DNA of 64,000 bases from Trematomus loennbergii (Eukaryota; Chordata; Actinopteri; Perciformes; Nototheniidae): positions 186,001 to 250,000 of the forward strand of contig JAAOOA010000094.1 in the NCBI GenBank assembly GCA_012861695.1, in the 5' to 3' direction. Under the pieces are notes generated by a model. The model saw nothing but the letters and a program-made list of their open reading frames with translations. It was not told the origin of the DNA and searched no databases. Shown in pieces: positions 11,930-22,865 of the stretch. Each line of letters begins with the position of its first letter. Positions within the stretch are counted from its first letter, which is position 1. The position numbers and the translations under genes are program-made.

Positions 11930-12560
11930 AGATGAACCTTTATTAATCCCCGTGGGGAAATTCAGTAGTTAAGCAGCAAGAGGGTCAGATTTAAAAACAG
12001 GACTGCACAGATTCAAACAGATTAATACAATTTAAGGATAAAATCAAGGATAAAAATAATATAGATAAAATAAATTAACTCTAAAATAACAAATTAATTA
12101 AAAAGAACATATATATATATTTGGTCATGTGTATATATTATGTACATGTGTGTGTGAAAACAGTGTGTATTTTATGTCCAGTCACATTGTTGACCCTGTT
12201 GTGCAGCCTGATGGCTACAGGCACAAAGGATTGTCCGAGGCGCTTGGTGCTGTGTCGAGGAGGGATGAGTCTGTGGCTGAACGTGCTCCTCATAGTTCTG
12301 CATGGAGGGGGTGGGAGGGGTTCTCTAGGATACAGTCCAGCTTCCTCCTCGTTCTCCCTCTGCCACCTCATCCAGATTGTCCAGTTGTACTCCAACTACA
12401 GAGCTAGCCTTCCTCACCAGCTTGTTCAGCCTGTCAGTGTCCCTTGTGTTTGTGCACTCCCAGGAACTTGTAGCTGTTCACCACCTCCACATCCTCCGAT
12501 GATGATGATGATGGGGGTTAGAGGCCTCTTCCTACTCCTCCCAGTCTTCCTGCTTGGACT
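11930..12560 (-). mobile_element. antisense LINE 3' fragment (RT C-terminus plus 3' UTR), copy A
   Basis: Read on the minus strand, 12,510 to 12,160 gives the LINE reverse-transcriptase C-terminal pattern GEDVEVVNSYKFLGVH, then a later stretch with RKLDCILENPSHPLH and an STFSHRL...VPVAIRLHN tail. A 3' UTR including the complement of TTTATTAATCCCCGTGGGG follows, ending near 11,930. This is a 5'-truncated non-LTR retrotransposon copy with several frame breaks. Equivalent fragments precede gene copies B and C. The putative leader exon at 12,499-12,564 lies on the opposite strand of its 5' end. Confidence 0.75.
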
Positions 12561-12564
12561 TACG
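12499..12564 (+). CDS. putative signal-peptide exon, gene copy A
   Basis: Five ATG codons in a row are followed by a short basic, strongly hydrophobic peptide (GVRGLFLLLPVFLLGLT) and a consensus donor ACG|GTGAGC (GT at 12,565). The downstream exon joins in phase 0. The peptide has the shape of a secretory signal. The same DNA is the complement of LINE reverse-transcriptase sequence, so it may be an exapted exon or a chance ORF. Identical peptides are retained in B and C. A CCCAG acceptor-like site precedes it near 12,465. Confidence 0.4.
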
Positions 12565-12863
12565 GTGAGCTTCATGTGTGATATGATGATATAGTGTGAA
12601 GGCTCTTGGTATTGTTGTTGTGTTAGCAATAAAACTTAGACCCGTCGGGCGACACTCTTCAGGTCTGCCTCTCGTCTCATCATTTCTGCCACAACATATG
12701 CATTCATGTTCAAATCTTAATTCATTTAGATGTCATTACGTGGATCTATATCTGAGAACTGATGTTTGAATGTTTAAGCATCATATTGGAAATCACCTGA
12801 AAAGGCAGTTATCCACAACTTGTCATATTTTGTTTACTATTGATTTCTCTTTCTTTAATGCAG

Positions 12864-13741
12864 ATTCCATCAATGGCCACATACATCACAGAACTTCAAG
12901 TGTCCTTTAATAATGCTGAAGAGCGACACCTTCAATCAGAAGGCTTCAACAAAATCAATGTTGATCTGAACAAAGGAGCAAGAGGAAAGTACATCTATCT
13001 TTGGTACAAACGTGGATCAGTGCCCATCACCAAGGTTCAAGTTTCCTTCAACGGTGAGGATGTTGGTTTGTCAAATGCAGGGTACACAAAGATCAACAAA
13101 GATCTCAATGCTGGAGCAGGAGGTAGTTACCTCTACCTTTGGTTCTTCAAAGGGTCCGGAGAGTTTGATACTCCCATAGTGGACATCACTGTCATTGAAG
13201 ACAATGACGCTCTAATGTTTGGTTTTGGTTGGGAGAGAGTGGCCTGTGATCTGAACCGCGAGCTGGTGGGAACTGGATCCACATCTGGCTGAGAGAGAGG
13301 CACCAACCTACATCTGTGATGTCACTGCCACTGATTCCTTTAGGTTAGACCACGACCTCTTTAGGTCAGGTTACATCCGTGTGGATGAAGATACCAACAG
13401 AGGTGAAGAGGAAATTATGTATTCATCTGGTACCGTCAGACCACCGACCCCAGTAAGGCACTCAAAGATCTGCAAGTCTCCATCACTGATAGTCAGTATC
13501 AAGAATATCGTCAGCAAAATTACAGCTAGTGAGTGTTGACCTGAACAAAGGGACTGTAGGTCAGAGTGTACCTGTGGTACAAGAAAGAAGGAACCAACAA
13601 TCCAATAAAGGGCATCACCCTGCTTCTCAACAAAATGGTTGCAGATTATGATGGGAGGCTGGTGTCACCGTTATCAGGAAAGATCTCAACACGGGCAACG
13701 GCATGTTTGAGACCTGTGTTTCTATCAGTGAAGGCAGAGCT
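12864..13741 (+). pseudogene. MABP-like six-repeat protein, main exon, copy A (multiple frameshifts)
   Basis: The acceptor TTTCTTTAATGCAG ends at 12,863. The exon encodes about 47-residue repeats, each with a variant of the core DLNxGAGGxYxYLW, resembling the beta-strand repeats of MABP/beta-prism domains (MVB12- and DENN-associated families); the fold is inferred from this pattern. ATG at 12,873 (MATYITEL) could start a cytosolic form. Compared with B it has a 3-bp in-frame loss near 13,052, a 1-base loss near 13,264 that gives an early stop at 13,290-13,292, and further 1-2 base losses near 13,292, 13,402, 13,527 and 13,562. It reads as a pseudogene unless the assembly is noisy. Function unknown. 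Confidence 0.65.
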
Positions 13742-13956
13742 GAGAGTTCTCAACACTCACTGAAGTGGAACGCATAGTCTAACAATTTTGTTAAATCATT
13801 CGGTGATGGCCACTTTTTTTTCCTTTTTAAATCAGTGCTACTAGTAATAATAGAAAGTATGAATATTCCGTCAATGAAATCAAACTATTCCAAATGTCTG
13901 TTTGAATGATTAAATCTTAAGGCACTGTTTCACTTATTCTGCACATGTCTGCTCTC

Positions 13957-13962
13957 AATAAA
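13957..13962 (+). other. polyadenylation signal, gene copy A
   Basis: AATAAA in a CTCTCAATAAAGATACC context, conserved in B and C about 215-260 bp after the stop. Confidence 0.65.
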
Positions 13963-14992
13963 GATACCTTTGCATATGAGTTTTCATAATCTTATTCCCA
14001 TCAATGTTATCATTCCAACAAATCAGGGCTGATGTTCAACAATTTGCCTAAAGTGTCATTTTTAGCTTTATAGAGACTAAGACCAACCGCAATTATAAAG
14101 AGGATACGGTACAAATCCAGAAGTAATCGTTAAAAAAGCAACAAATGACAACTTAAGTGAAGTCTGAAAGCACAGCATGCTACCTTGGTTTGGAGATGTA
14201 TGAGCCAACACTAAAATATGTATACCAACACAACTCACTAAATAACTTGGTGTAGTTACATTATAATAATGAGTAGTTTCAAATTGAATTGAATAAAAGG
14301 CAACATTTGTTCAATAATTCACTCTTCAATTCCTGTATGGGATCATTGTCACCTTATTGTTACCTAAATCTCTGTCATCTGCAAAATAATGTTAGTTTTT
14401 GTTGTGTTTTCCATAACCTTAGCTAGCATACGCATGTCGATGTAGAACAGATTAATGTAGCTCAAATAATTGCAGAATAATTCTTGTTCTGTGAACAGGA
14501 TTCAAACCGGACGGTTTAGAGCTGTTTCAGAAAGTCCTCAACAGTTTTTCTAGCACTGATATCTCATAAGATGAAGACTTGAAGCCGTCTCAGTGCTGTG
14601 ATTTGTTGAAACCTAAACTAGAAACACCCTTTCAATAACTTGACACCCAATGTCCCAAAACTAACATGCTGCCACTCAGAAGATATAACGTTTATAATGT
14701 TCTTCCATTTAGTTTAGCGTGTTAGCATGCAAACATTTACTAATAAGCAGTGGTGTAAGAAGTACTCTAATATTTGACTCAAGTAAAAGTAAAAATACAA
14801 CAGTGTAAAAATACAAGCAAAAGTCCTGCATTTAAAATCTTACTAAGTAAAATTACAAAATTGTGTGTAATGGCCCATTTTTTTTATCTTAGATATTTAA
14901 TCACTGGATTATTTTATTTATTATTAATGTGTTCATCACAGCTGGTACAGGTGGAGCTACTTTGAATTACCGTGTATACTGTTGCTATCGTA
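13963..14992. other. conserved 3' flank of gene copy A, no gene recognised
   Basis: AT-rich DNA nearly identical to 58,457-59,490 and, with more indels, to 41,331-42,315. Short ORFs such as 14,774-14,965 have no family features. Confidence 0.55.
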
Positions 14993-15316
14993 AAAAATCA
15001 AATCAAATCAGGTTTTATTTATACAGTATAGCACATTTTAAAAACGAATTTTGGTCGAGCCAAAGTGCTGTACATGCAAATAATAAATAACACATTACTA
15101 CAATCGCAAACAGAAGACAATAAATTACAACAGCAAATATAAAAATCAGGGAAATGTCATGAGTCGTGCTCCGCTCTGACTAGAAGGCCACGGAGAAGAA
15201 GTGAGTTTTTAGTGTTGATTTAAAAAACCCCTAGGGTCTGGGCCGACCTCACATGGAGGGGCAGAGTGTTCCAGAGCCTAGGGCCAGCTGCTGCGAAGGC
15301 TCGGTGCCCTCGGCAC
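14993..15316 (-). mobile_element. L2-like LINE 3' end, 5'-truncated, copy A
   Basis: On the minus strand it encodes an ORF2 C-terminus with RGHRAFAAAGPRLWNTLPLH and a TLGVF...KTHFFSVAF end, typical of L2/CR1-type LINEs. A 3' tail with the complement of TCAAATCAAATCAGG follows. Copy A has one extra T near 15,223 relative to copy C, which breaks the frame. Copy B lacks the whole insert (empty site near 42,319), so it arrived after B diverged. Confidence 0.75.
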
Positions 15317-15324
15317 AAGATTCA

Positions 15325-15535
15325 AAAGATTGAAAGGTTTTACTGTCATATGCACATAAGCTACAGTGTAGAAATGGCAATGAAAATCTTATGTCCTGAG
15401 CTCCCCCAACAATACAACATAGTTATATAAGTGCAAGAAGTCTATATACGCTTAAATAGAATATGATATATACAAGAACAGAATGCAACATTATATATTG
15501 TGCAGTAAGATTAAATGAAATACAGTTTATTAGTG
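15325..15535. repeat. LINE 3'-UTR-like repeat
   Basis: GATTGAAAGGTTTTACTGTC ... CATAAGCTACAGTGTAG recurs at 42,335-42,590, 59,824-60,030 and, diverged, at 20,607-20,700 and its inverted partner 30,390-30,490. Noncoding, dispersed. Confidence 0.65.
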
Positions 15536-15540
15536 AATAA

Positions 15541-16866
15541 ACGTCAAACGACGTCTCCTTCCTCAACGAGCTGAATAACTTCTATGCTCGCTTCGACAGG
15601 GACAACCAGGAGACAGCCACCAAGGCTGTTCCCGCTGCAGACCACCAGCCCCTCACACTCTCTGCTTGTGATGTCTTCACCACACTGAGCAGGATTAATG
15701 CACGCAAGGCTGCTGGACCCGATGGCATCCCAGGCCGCGTTCTCAGGGCCTGTGCTGGGCAACTGACTGAGGTTATGACGGACATTTTCAACCTGTCCCT
15801 GGTAGGGTTGCAAAATTCCGTGAATTTTCAAAGATGGAAACTTTCCATGAGAATAAACGGGAATAAACGGAAATGTATAGGAATAAACTGGGAATTTTCA
15901 AAATTGAAGGTTGGCTCTTCATAGGGAATTTAAATACAGTTGGGGAAAGTATATTTTAGCATAATCTTGACTAAAACAAACAGATGCCATTCAAGTACAC
16001 TTGAATATCCATGCCATAGCACACTGCTTACTATTGAGACCACATCCCCTACAGGCACTGTGCATTCCTCCATCACATGCACAGATGATTTCGAGAAGAC
16101 TGGATCACACTTTTGAGCCCAAAGCACAAGACAAATGAAGCCACATCTTTTCATTTAACATTTTGAATGGGACTTTGTCGGGATTTTTGGATGTGGGGTG
16201 AATTTGTATTCATTTTTTAATGAGTGGGGTTGGGGGAGATGAGTAATATTTAACTCAAAATTCCTGTTTTCGTTCTACAATGAAACAAATAATTGTTCAA
16301 TAAAATAATTAAAACTTGTTCTGTTCTACAATCTGTTGAAATGTCATGTTTTTTGTTAAATTGTGCATCGAATATTTCCAAAATTCCCCAGCTTAACTTC
16401 CCATGGACACTTTCCGGAAAGTTTCCAGAAATTTACCGGAAAGTTTCCGCCCCTTTGCAACCCTAGTCCCTGGCCCAAACTGTTGTCCCCACGTGCTTTA
16501 AAACCACAGCCATATATAGTGCCAGTGCCCAAACACTCTGCTGCAGCAGGCCTGAATGACTTCCGTCCCGTTGCACTTAAACACATTCTAATGAAGTGCT
16601 TCGAGAAGTTGGTCCTAGCACAGCTTAAATCCCACTTATCACCGACACTGGACCCCGATCAATTTGCATACCGGACTAATAGGAGCACGGAAGATGCTGT
16701 TTCCATAACACTTCACACCGTCCTCTCACATCTGGAAAAAAACAACTCCTATGCAAGATTGCTGTTCATCGACTTCAGTTCAGCCTTCAACACCGTCATC
16801 CCCTCCAAGCTAATCACAAAACTCAGTGACCTGGGCATCGACGCCCCCCTTTGTAACTGGATCTAG
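15541..16866 (+). mobile_element. Rex1/Babar-like LINE reverse-transcriptase fragment, split by a hAT MITE (copy A)
   Basis: Two + strand segments form a reverse-transcriptase N-terminal half. 15,548-15,802 includes [16 protein letters not shown]. 16,474-16,863 includes [20 protein letters not shown] and [17 protein letters not shown]. The motif [17 protein letters not shown] is typical of fish Rex1/Babar-clade LINEs. The hAT element at 15,803-16,465 separates them. A TAG at 16,864 ends the frame and the YADD region is missing. Copy C has the same structure plus a one-base loss that shifts its frame; copy B lacks the hAT insert. Confidence 0.8.
15803..16465. mobile_element. hAT-type MITE with 8-bp duplication GTCCCTGG (copy A)
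   Basis: The ends TAGGGTTGCAAAATTCC and, inverted, TAGGGTTGCAAAGGGG flank 663 bp of noncoding DNA. GTCCCTGG is present on both sides (15,795-15,802 and 16,466-16,473). An 8-bp duplication with short terminal inverted repeats is diagnostic of hAT insertions. The uninterrupted site (CTGTCCCTGGCCC) exists in copy B near 42,813. Confidence 0.93.
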
Positions 16867-17062
16867 ACTTTCAAACCAACAGACCCCAGCATGTCAGAGG
16901 GGGCGGGGCTTATATCCATGTAAATACTGTGGTAGAAACCAACTACAACAAAATTAATATATTTTACCGTGATTTAACTGTAATACACGTTTCAAAATGA
17001 TGCCGAAGTAACACAATACTGATAACGGTTAGTAAAAACCATGAATTAATGCTTTGACAAGT

Positions 17063-17088
17063 GGTCAGGCTGGTTGACCAGCCTGACC
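17063..17088. repeat. short palindrome GGTCAGGCTGGT / ACCAGCCTGACC
   Basis: 12-bp arms with a 2-base loop. A fragment of the palindrome-rich AGCTGGT sequence found complete in the 1.86-kb units; duplicated at 61,557-61,582. Confidence 0.85.
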
Positions 17089-17119
17089 AGCTAAGTTGGT
17101 CTAAGCTGTTTTTTTCAGC

Positions 17120-17699
17120 AGGGTAGTCAATCCTTCTGATTCTGATCCTTTCCTAAATAGTGGTAAGTTGTTTTACAGTTCAGTGTACGTTAATTTAGCA
17201 ACTTAATGCTTTACTGCTGTTGAATAAACCCTATATTGCTAGTGATTTTATTAAAACTATAATTTGCAATCTTTTTGATTCCAATTATAATAATCTTTTT
17301 GTTATAATTGTAAAACACATCTTAACATCCATCAGCAATCAATAAAACAAATCCCCCAACACAAAATAGAAGAAATCTGGACCTATTTATTTTTATACAA
17401 CAGCATCTATTGGGACTGCTCATTGATGTCATCAAGAGCCATTGAGTCTACCTTTTGTAGTCGGCCTCTCAGAATGTTTAGCATTTCTTTGTCTCTTAGC
17501 ATTCCTATAATAATTTGTTTTTTTATTGTTGGTATTGTTTTGTTCTTTATTTGTGTTGTGAGAATCACTTTGCAATTGTGTACGTGCTATAGTTATACTA
17601 ATATTATTGTTGTTACCATCATTACTATTATTAATGTTTTCTTTGTTTTCTTTATTTATCGCTGCAGAAAGGATCATGCCAGCCCACATCAAACACCAG
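17120..17699 (+). repeat. left part of a 1.86-kb unit, interrupted by the 15-kb element
   Basis: From GTCAATCCTTCTG onward it matches 51,090-51,650 and 52,957-53,515. It includes the acceptor TCGCTGCAG and the first 30-odd bases of an exon-like ORF; it stops at the element boundary. The continuation is at 32,705. Confidence 0.85.
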
Positions 17700-18617
17700 A
17701 GGCCTGTACTACGAAGCCGGATTTTCGCTTAGCCGGCTGACTTCAGGGAAATCTCGGGCTTTCCAGTCCTACGACGCTGGTTCTCTTTTTAGCAGGCTAG
17801 ATTTCCATGGTAACTTATGCTGAGCGGCAAACCTGCTCCGGAGCAGGTTAGGTTGCAGGCTAAGAGATCAACTCAGTGAAAGCACCGCCTAATGACCAAT
17901 CAGAGCTCCGTGTGCGGAGTTTAAAGCGATCAATTCATATTACAGGATAGAGGAAATACAGAAAAACTGCCGTTGCAGGAAAGACTGCCGGCCAAAATCA
18001 ACTGACTGTGTGAACGTGAAAATTAATAGAATATCCCCTCCCATCTTTAGAGCAATCTGACTATTATAACATTAGCGTTAAGAAAGCTTACTTAAATATC
18101 TGCCACGACATAAGTAACCGGATCAGAGTAACATTAAGTACAGTCCGCGGCACTGTGAGTGCAGACGTCGATGTGTCCCATTATCATTCATATCATATCA
18201 CATCATAATGTATCATATATTTCCTTATTTGAGTCAGCTTCTTGAGCCGTATCTGGCCGTGCAACACTCACAGTGTCACATACTGTATGCAGAAGTATAT
18301 TTTAAGCAACACATTAAGTTGACGAAACACTCGAGTCAAATTCTCCTAATTAAAGTCAGATCCACTCGTGTATTGGACGGGGCTGTGATTTCATAAACCT
18401 GTTAATGTACGCATTCAAACGCTTTTTCTTTTACCAGCTGTATTCACCTTGCAGGTGCAGCTATGTGGCTTTTATCCTGGATAAAGTGTTTAAGTCATGG
18501 ATGTTTAAAGTTTAACTTCTTCATATTTGACTAATATTAAAGTTCACTTTTCATTCAGGAAGTATGACGCTGCGCTGTCAGTATGCTTGTCCGTGTTTGA
18601 GATTGGTCGAATGCTCC

Positions 18618-20775
18618 AGTAGTATTACCAATGCTGTTTCAATCACATTAGTATGCATAAAAAAGTGACAGGTCACACATTCTAAGTCCCGCCCCCTAAT
18701 TATGCTAATGAGCCCCCTTTGATATGCTAATGAGCCCCTTTGTTCGAGGTGTTATCGCGTACAGGTGTTACATCCTCCCAGGTAGCCCCCACCCCTCTCA
18801 GTCCACCCCCCTCCCCCTCACATACAGGTGTCACATCGCCCTGTCGCCCCCACCCCTCTCAGCCACCCTCTCAGCCCCCACCCCTCTCAGCCCCCCCTCC
18901 TCCTCCCCCTCCTGTCCGGTCAGCAGGTCCGTTACAGTTTAAATCTTACGGACAAAATTAGAAAAGTGCCGGTCAAAGGTCTTCTATGTTATTTATGAGC
19001 TTTGAAACAAATTGATATGATTCGATATTAAACCAACTAATTATAGTAGACAATTAACTATTCAAACGTGTACAGTAATTTACAATAACACGGGAATAAT
19101 AAACGGAGCGCTCTCCCCCTCTCCTGACATACGCCAGTATCATGCAGCTCGCGGATCCGATAATGAGTGACCCGACAGTAAAACTAAACATATCTATAAA
19201 TAGTTTAGGTAGTTTGAGAGGTAATTAAAATAGCTACGTGTGATATCTGAAGAGTGTGTTTTGTTCCGCTCACCGCATGCAGAGATGCATGTCGGCTCGT
19301 CAGCAGCACCGGGTCTCTCCTGTCAGATTAGACTTTACTAGCGTTTATACCCATATCGATCAGATCTAGCTAGTTCTAGCTAATGATATGACTACCTGCT
19401 TATTAAAAGACACCTAAACAATAAGCGTCACTATGCAACGGGGTGAGGCCACAAAGTATAGTACAGCATTATGCATTTTGTTTACATGCCCACCGGACCC
19501 CGAGGCATTACCAACAGATCAACGCGCAATCAACCCATACAGGACATCTCTTGCTACACATTATGTGTAGACATTATAATTGACTATTCTTGTCTGTCAC
19601 ATACTCTTTTGTCTGTCACACACTATTCTTGTATGTCACATAAGTGGTGCAACTGATGCGGTATTGCGCTAAAGGGGATATCATTCTGACGGAGAGATTT
19701 AGATTTGCCGGTCTTCAGCATATTTTACCGGCCACAGTCCGGTAATTACCGGCTAACGGGAACTCGGGGGTGGAGACAATGAGGCTTGATTTGGATCTGA
19801 TCTGGAAAAACTCTGGTAAGTGCTTTTATCATTATAATATCATGTCATTATTTAATGTTGTTTTGTGTGTGTGTGTGTACAACGAAGTCTCTTTGAGAGG
19901 AAAATTATAATTTAAAGATCTTAATACCCCCTTATTGTTTAATTACTTCACACAACTATTAAAGAATCCCTATATGAAGTTACATGAGGCTACATTTACT
20001 GGGGTGCTTCCCTAGATGATGTAAATATCATGTGTGAAATCGGGGGTGACCCCCGTCCCAGATAGAATCATCCCTCTGTCACGCCCCCCTTCAGCAGTTC
20101 TGGGGCGACCCCCAACACCGCTGCAGTCTGAGAGCCAGGCATATGCTGTGATGTCAGAAGATAGAGGTGGGGGGTGGAGTGAGCTAGGTAAAAAAAAAAG
20201 AAATCCAGTGCAAACTAGATAAAAGCCAGTCATTTCCACTCACCAAGTCACCTAAACTTTCAAAAACGAAAATGGCAAAGAGACGCATCGATATGGGTTT
20301 AATCAGCGAGACGCTGTGACAACTTACCGCCATCCGTCGGGAGCGCCAGTCAAGAAACGGGTGCAGTATCTGTGCCGGGTTCAGACCCTCCGTCTGAGGC
20401 TCTTCATGAAAAATGGAGTCTGGATGTGTGAGACTGTCTCCCCTCACACCCCCCTCCCACCCTCCCCTCCCCCTGCCTGTCACCTCCTGATCTTGCCATT
20501 AGCCGTTAATTCTCATTCACTAAGTCACCTAAAACTTTTATTGGAATGGGGTTTTCTTTAGAGCTGTTTTCAGTGAGACAATGCAGTTTCTGATCATTTT
20601 AAGTTTCAAGTTTCAAGGCTTTATGGCATATGCCCATTAGCTACAGTGTAGATATGTCAATGAAAAACATAGGTCACAGGCTCCTCCAACAGTGCACATA
20701 AAACAGATAAAATACTGCAATTTGTGCGTAATTCTCTCACAAAGGAACTGTAAGATACACGTTTATGTATGGAAA
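18618..20775 (+). repeat. left inverted arm of the 15-kb element
   Basis: Pairs with 30,314-32,517 in inverted orientation with very high identity. It includes a CT/CCCC-rich minisatellite (18,785-18,915, shorter than in the right arm), a (GT)n tract near 19,866, and a LINE-3'-UTR-like end. Short ORFs appear in both arms, for example 20,012-20,239 minus and 30,791-31,066 plus, but their translation is not family-like. Confidence 0.93.
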
Positions 20776-21065
20776 CACAAAACACTGAAATACTGAAATA
20801 CTGAAACACTGAAAGCACTGACACACAAAAACACAGAAACACAAAACACTGAAACACTGAAACACTGAAACACAAAACACTGAAATACTGAAAACACTGA
20901 AACACTGAAACACAGAAACACTGAAACACTGAAACACTGACACACTGACACACTGACACACACAAACACTGAAACACTGAAACACTGAAATTCTGACACA
21001 CAAAAACACAAAACACTGAAACACTGAAACACAGAAACACTGAAACACTGAAACACCGACACACA
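20776..21065. repeat. ACACTGAAA minisatellite at the inner edge of the left arm
   Basis: About 290 bp of short repeats ACACTGAA/ACACAAAA/ACACTGAC. It starts where homology to the right arm ends. Overlapping Phe-Ser-Val-Cys ORFs are repeat translation. Confidence 0.95.
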
Positions 21066-22076
21066 GAAAACTATTAAACACCCTGCTTATTTATAATATG
21101 GTTCAAATGGAGTAATTTGAGTTGTCTGATGCACTTGATACAATTTTACTTTTTAAAATACTGATGTGTTTATTCAAAACCATTTCAACACACAGTGTCA
21201 TGACTTTCAGGATCTTTTTGTCAAACTATACTATGACTTTCTCTCATTTTTTAATTTTTTATTAGAGATCCTATACTGACATTGCAGACAAAACTATATA
21301 ATATTTCTTAACTACATACTATACTTGGACTTTTTTCAAGATACTTTTAACATACTATACTAGTACTTTTAAATTAAATGTTTGGACATTCTACACTGTG
21401 ACTCTTTTTAAAAATGATATGTAGGAAATACTATACTATGATTTGAAGACAACAGTTTTTTTTAAATGTAAAAAATACTTTTTTTATTTGCAGAATTTCA
21501 TATTTACAATTTATTGTTTTCACCCCATAGGAATCAATAATACATTTATACTGATTGCAACATCCCCAGGATCTTCTCCAGCATAGAATCCCCCAGATGA
21601 AGGGAAATATTATAATGGAGTTTTTGCACTTCGGCCAAAGTATTCATGTGTATGCTGTTTTTGACACAAAGATGCATTACATCTACAAACAGAGCATACA
21701 ATGCGAGCACATGATACACTTTGGTGTTTGTTTCATTTATTCGGTAATGTTACAGAATGTTTCGGAAAATGAAGATTCCAGTACCACTTTAAATGTTTCG
21801 TTTACAATCGTTTCCCAATGACCCGGAATAGTACTGCCAGAATGAACGATATCCAAAATGTCTTCTAGTTTACAAACTTCAGCCGTTCTGTTTACACGGG
21901 GATCACTACTCATTCTGTTTTCAATCGTCATCAACAACACACTTATTAAACAGGTATTGACTGCATTCTGATAGATAATACAGATTGTTTTCCATAGTAG
22001 TTACCCATTTTTATTTTACTTTAAAGAAAAGTCAAAGTATCGAAAAAATCCCTGGCTTCAAATCAACCGCTGGTTA
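21066..22076. other. AT-rich interior of the 15-kb element, possible decayed ORF
   Basis: A minus-strand frame (21,940-21,737) and a plus-strand frame (21,555-21,821) overlap. Neither resembles a known family and each is short. Left as unassigned decayed coding or noncoding DNA. Confidence 0.35.
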
Positions 22077-22190
22077 TTAGTCTTCTTCCTCTCCATCCAG
22101 CTCGGCATGGATCTTTTCAAGTCTCTCCTTGAGGCGTCTGCAGTTTTGAGATTGTGCAGAAAAGCCTCCGAAGCGCCTTGGATCCTCCAT
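22077..22190 (-). CDS. 37-codon hypothetical ORF inside the 15-kb element
   Basis: ATG at 22,190 to TAA at 22,077-22,079. The product starts MEDPRRFGGFSAQSQNC, then a charged helix-like segment (RRLKERLEKIHAELDGE) and an acidic end. It lies about 25 bp downstream of the Cys/His remnant on the same strand, so the two may have been consecutive genes. Not recognised; small size makes chance possible. Confidence 0.35.
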   Translation of the reverse strand: MEDPRRFGGFSAQSQNCRRLKERLEKIHAELDGEEED

Positions 22191-22213
22191 TCAGCTATGT
22201 AAATGTTTAATCA

Positions 22214-22589
22214 TTAAGACTCTGGTCAATCGCAGTAATGAAGTCGGCGAGCCAAAGTCTTTTCATTAACGCGTTGTAATTGTTTCTGAAGAAAAATTCT
22301 GGAATGTCATTCACACAATCGTGTTGCCTCTGGCGGGGTGACTGACTCGGCATCCATTGCAGATTTCTTCTCTGTACCGATGCAGCACCCTCTCCAGAAT
22401 ATCAACCAACTCCGATTTCACTATGTTCAAAAACAGAGACGTCTTGGCCCCAGGAGTAACATCAGCAGCTGTAGTATTGCAAGATTTGGGTGTCCACAAT
22501 GCTGGGACGATAGTAGTCCAGGAGTTTGTTCCTGGCTGCATCTCGCGGGGGGAGACTTGGTTTTTCTCAGATCCCTGGCTAGTTTTCAA
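22214..22589 (-). pseudogene. remnant ORF with a C-x2-C-x4-HP ... H-x-C signature
   Basis: The minus-strand frame contains LVDILERVLHRYREEICNGC and then RVSHP. A frame shift at about 22,325-22,340 is needed to continue with RQRQHDCVNDIPEFFFRNNY and end near 22,214 (TAA). The Cys-Cys-His...His-Cys spacing looks like a small zinc-binding module, though the metal role is inference. The N-terminal side has no ATG (the frame opens at TTG 22,589) and overlaps a segment duplicated at 29,359-29,625. I do not recognise the family. It fits a decayed gene carried by the 15-kb element. Confidence 0.4.
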
Positions 22590-22805
22590 CGGGCGTCTTA
22601 GTGGGGTCCTTCGTTTTAGATGATTTGCTGAGTGGGGGGTGGACTTATTGCGTTGAGTGGGGGAGTCATCTGTAGAATTGAGAGTTTTTAGAAAAGTTCT
22701 TTAAGCTTTGTAGCTTTTTCATCTATCATTTCCAACCAAGCAGCAAGAGGTCAAATGTAAGAATACGTTTTTCACGATTTTACGGAAAAAGTCAAAAGTA
22801 TAGTT
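22554..22805. repeat. direct repeat copy 1 in the 15-kb element interior
   Basis: GACTTGGTTTTTCTCAGATC ... through GCTGAGTGGGG and CACGATTTTACGG matches 29,359-29,625 in the same orientation with several indels. The pair frames the ORF/LTR core. Confidence 0.88.
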
Positions 22806-22865
22806 TGTCTGAAAAAAAAATATATATATATATATATATGGAAAAGTCATTGTGTACAATAGTAT

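Noticed and set aside
12121..12594. 157-codon plus-strand ORF as a complete gene
   Set aside because: Most of it is antisense to LINE reverse transcriptase with a TTG start; only the last part (leader exon) was retained as a separate, low-confidence call.
17423..17740. ORF with hydrophobic stretches (SIPIIICFFIVGIVLFFIC; also at 51,387, 53,251 and 61,918) as a membrane protein
   Set aside because: T-rich intron-like DNA gives hydrophobic translation; frames end or shift between sister units and no start context or motif is conserved.
20657..21081. Phe-Ser-Val-Cys repeat ORFs
   Set aside because: Translation of the ACACTGAAA minisatellite.
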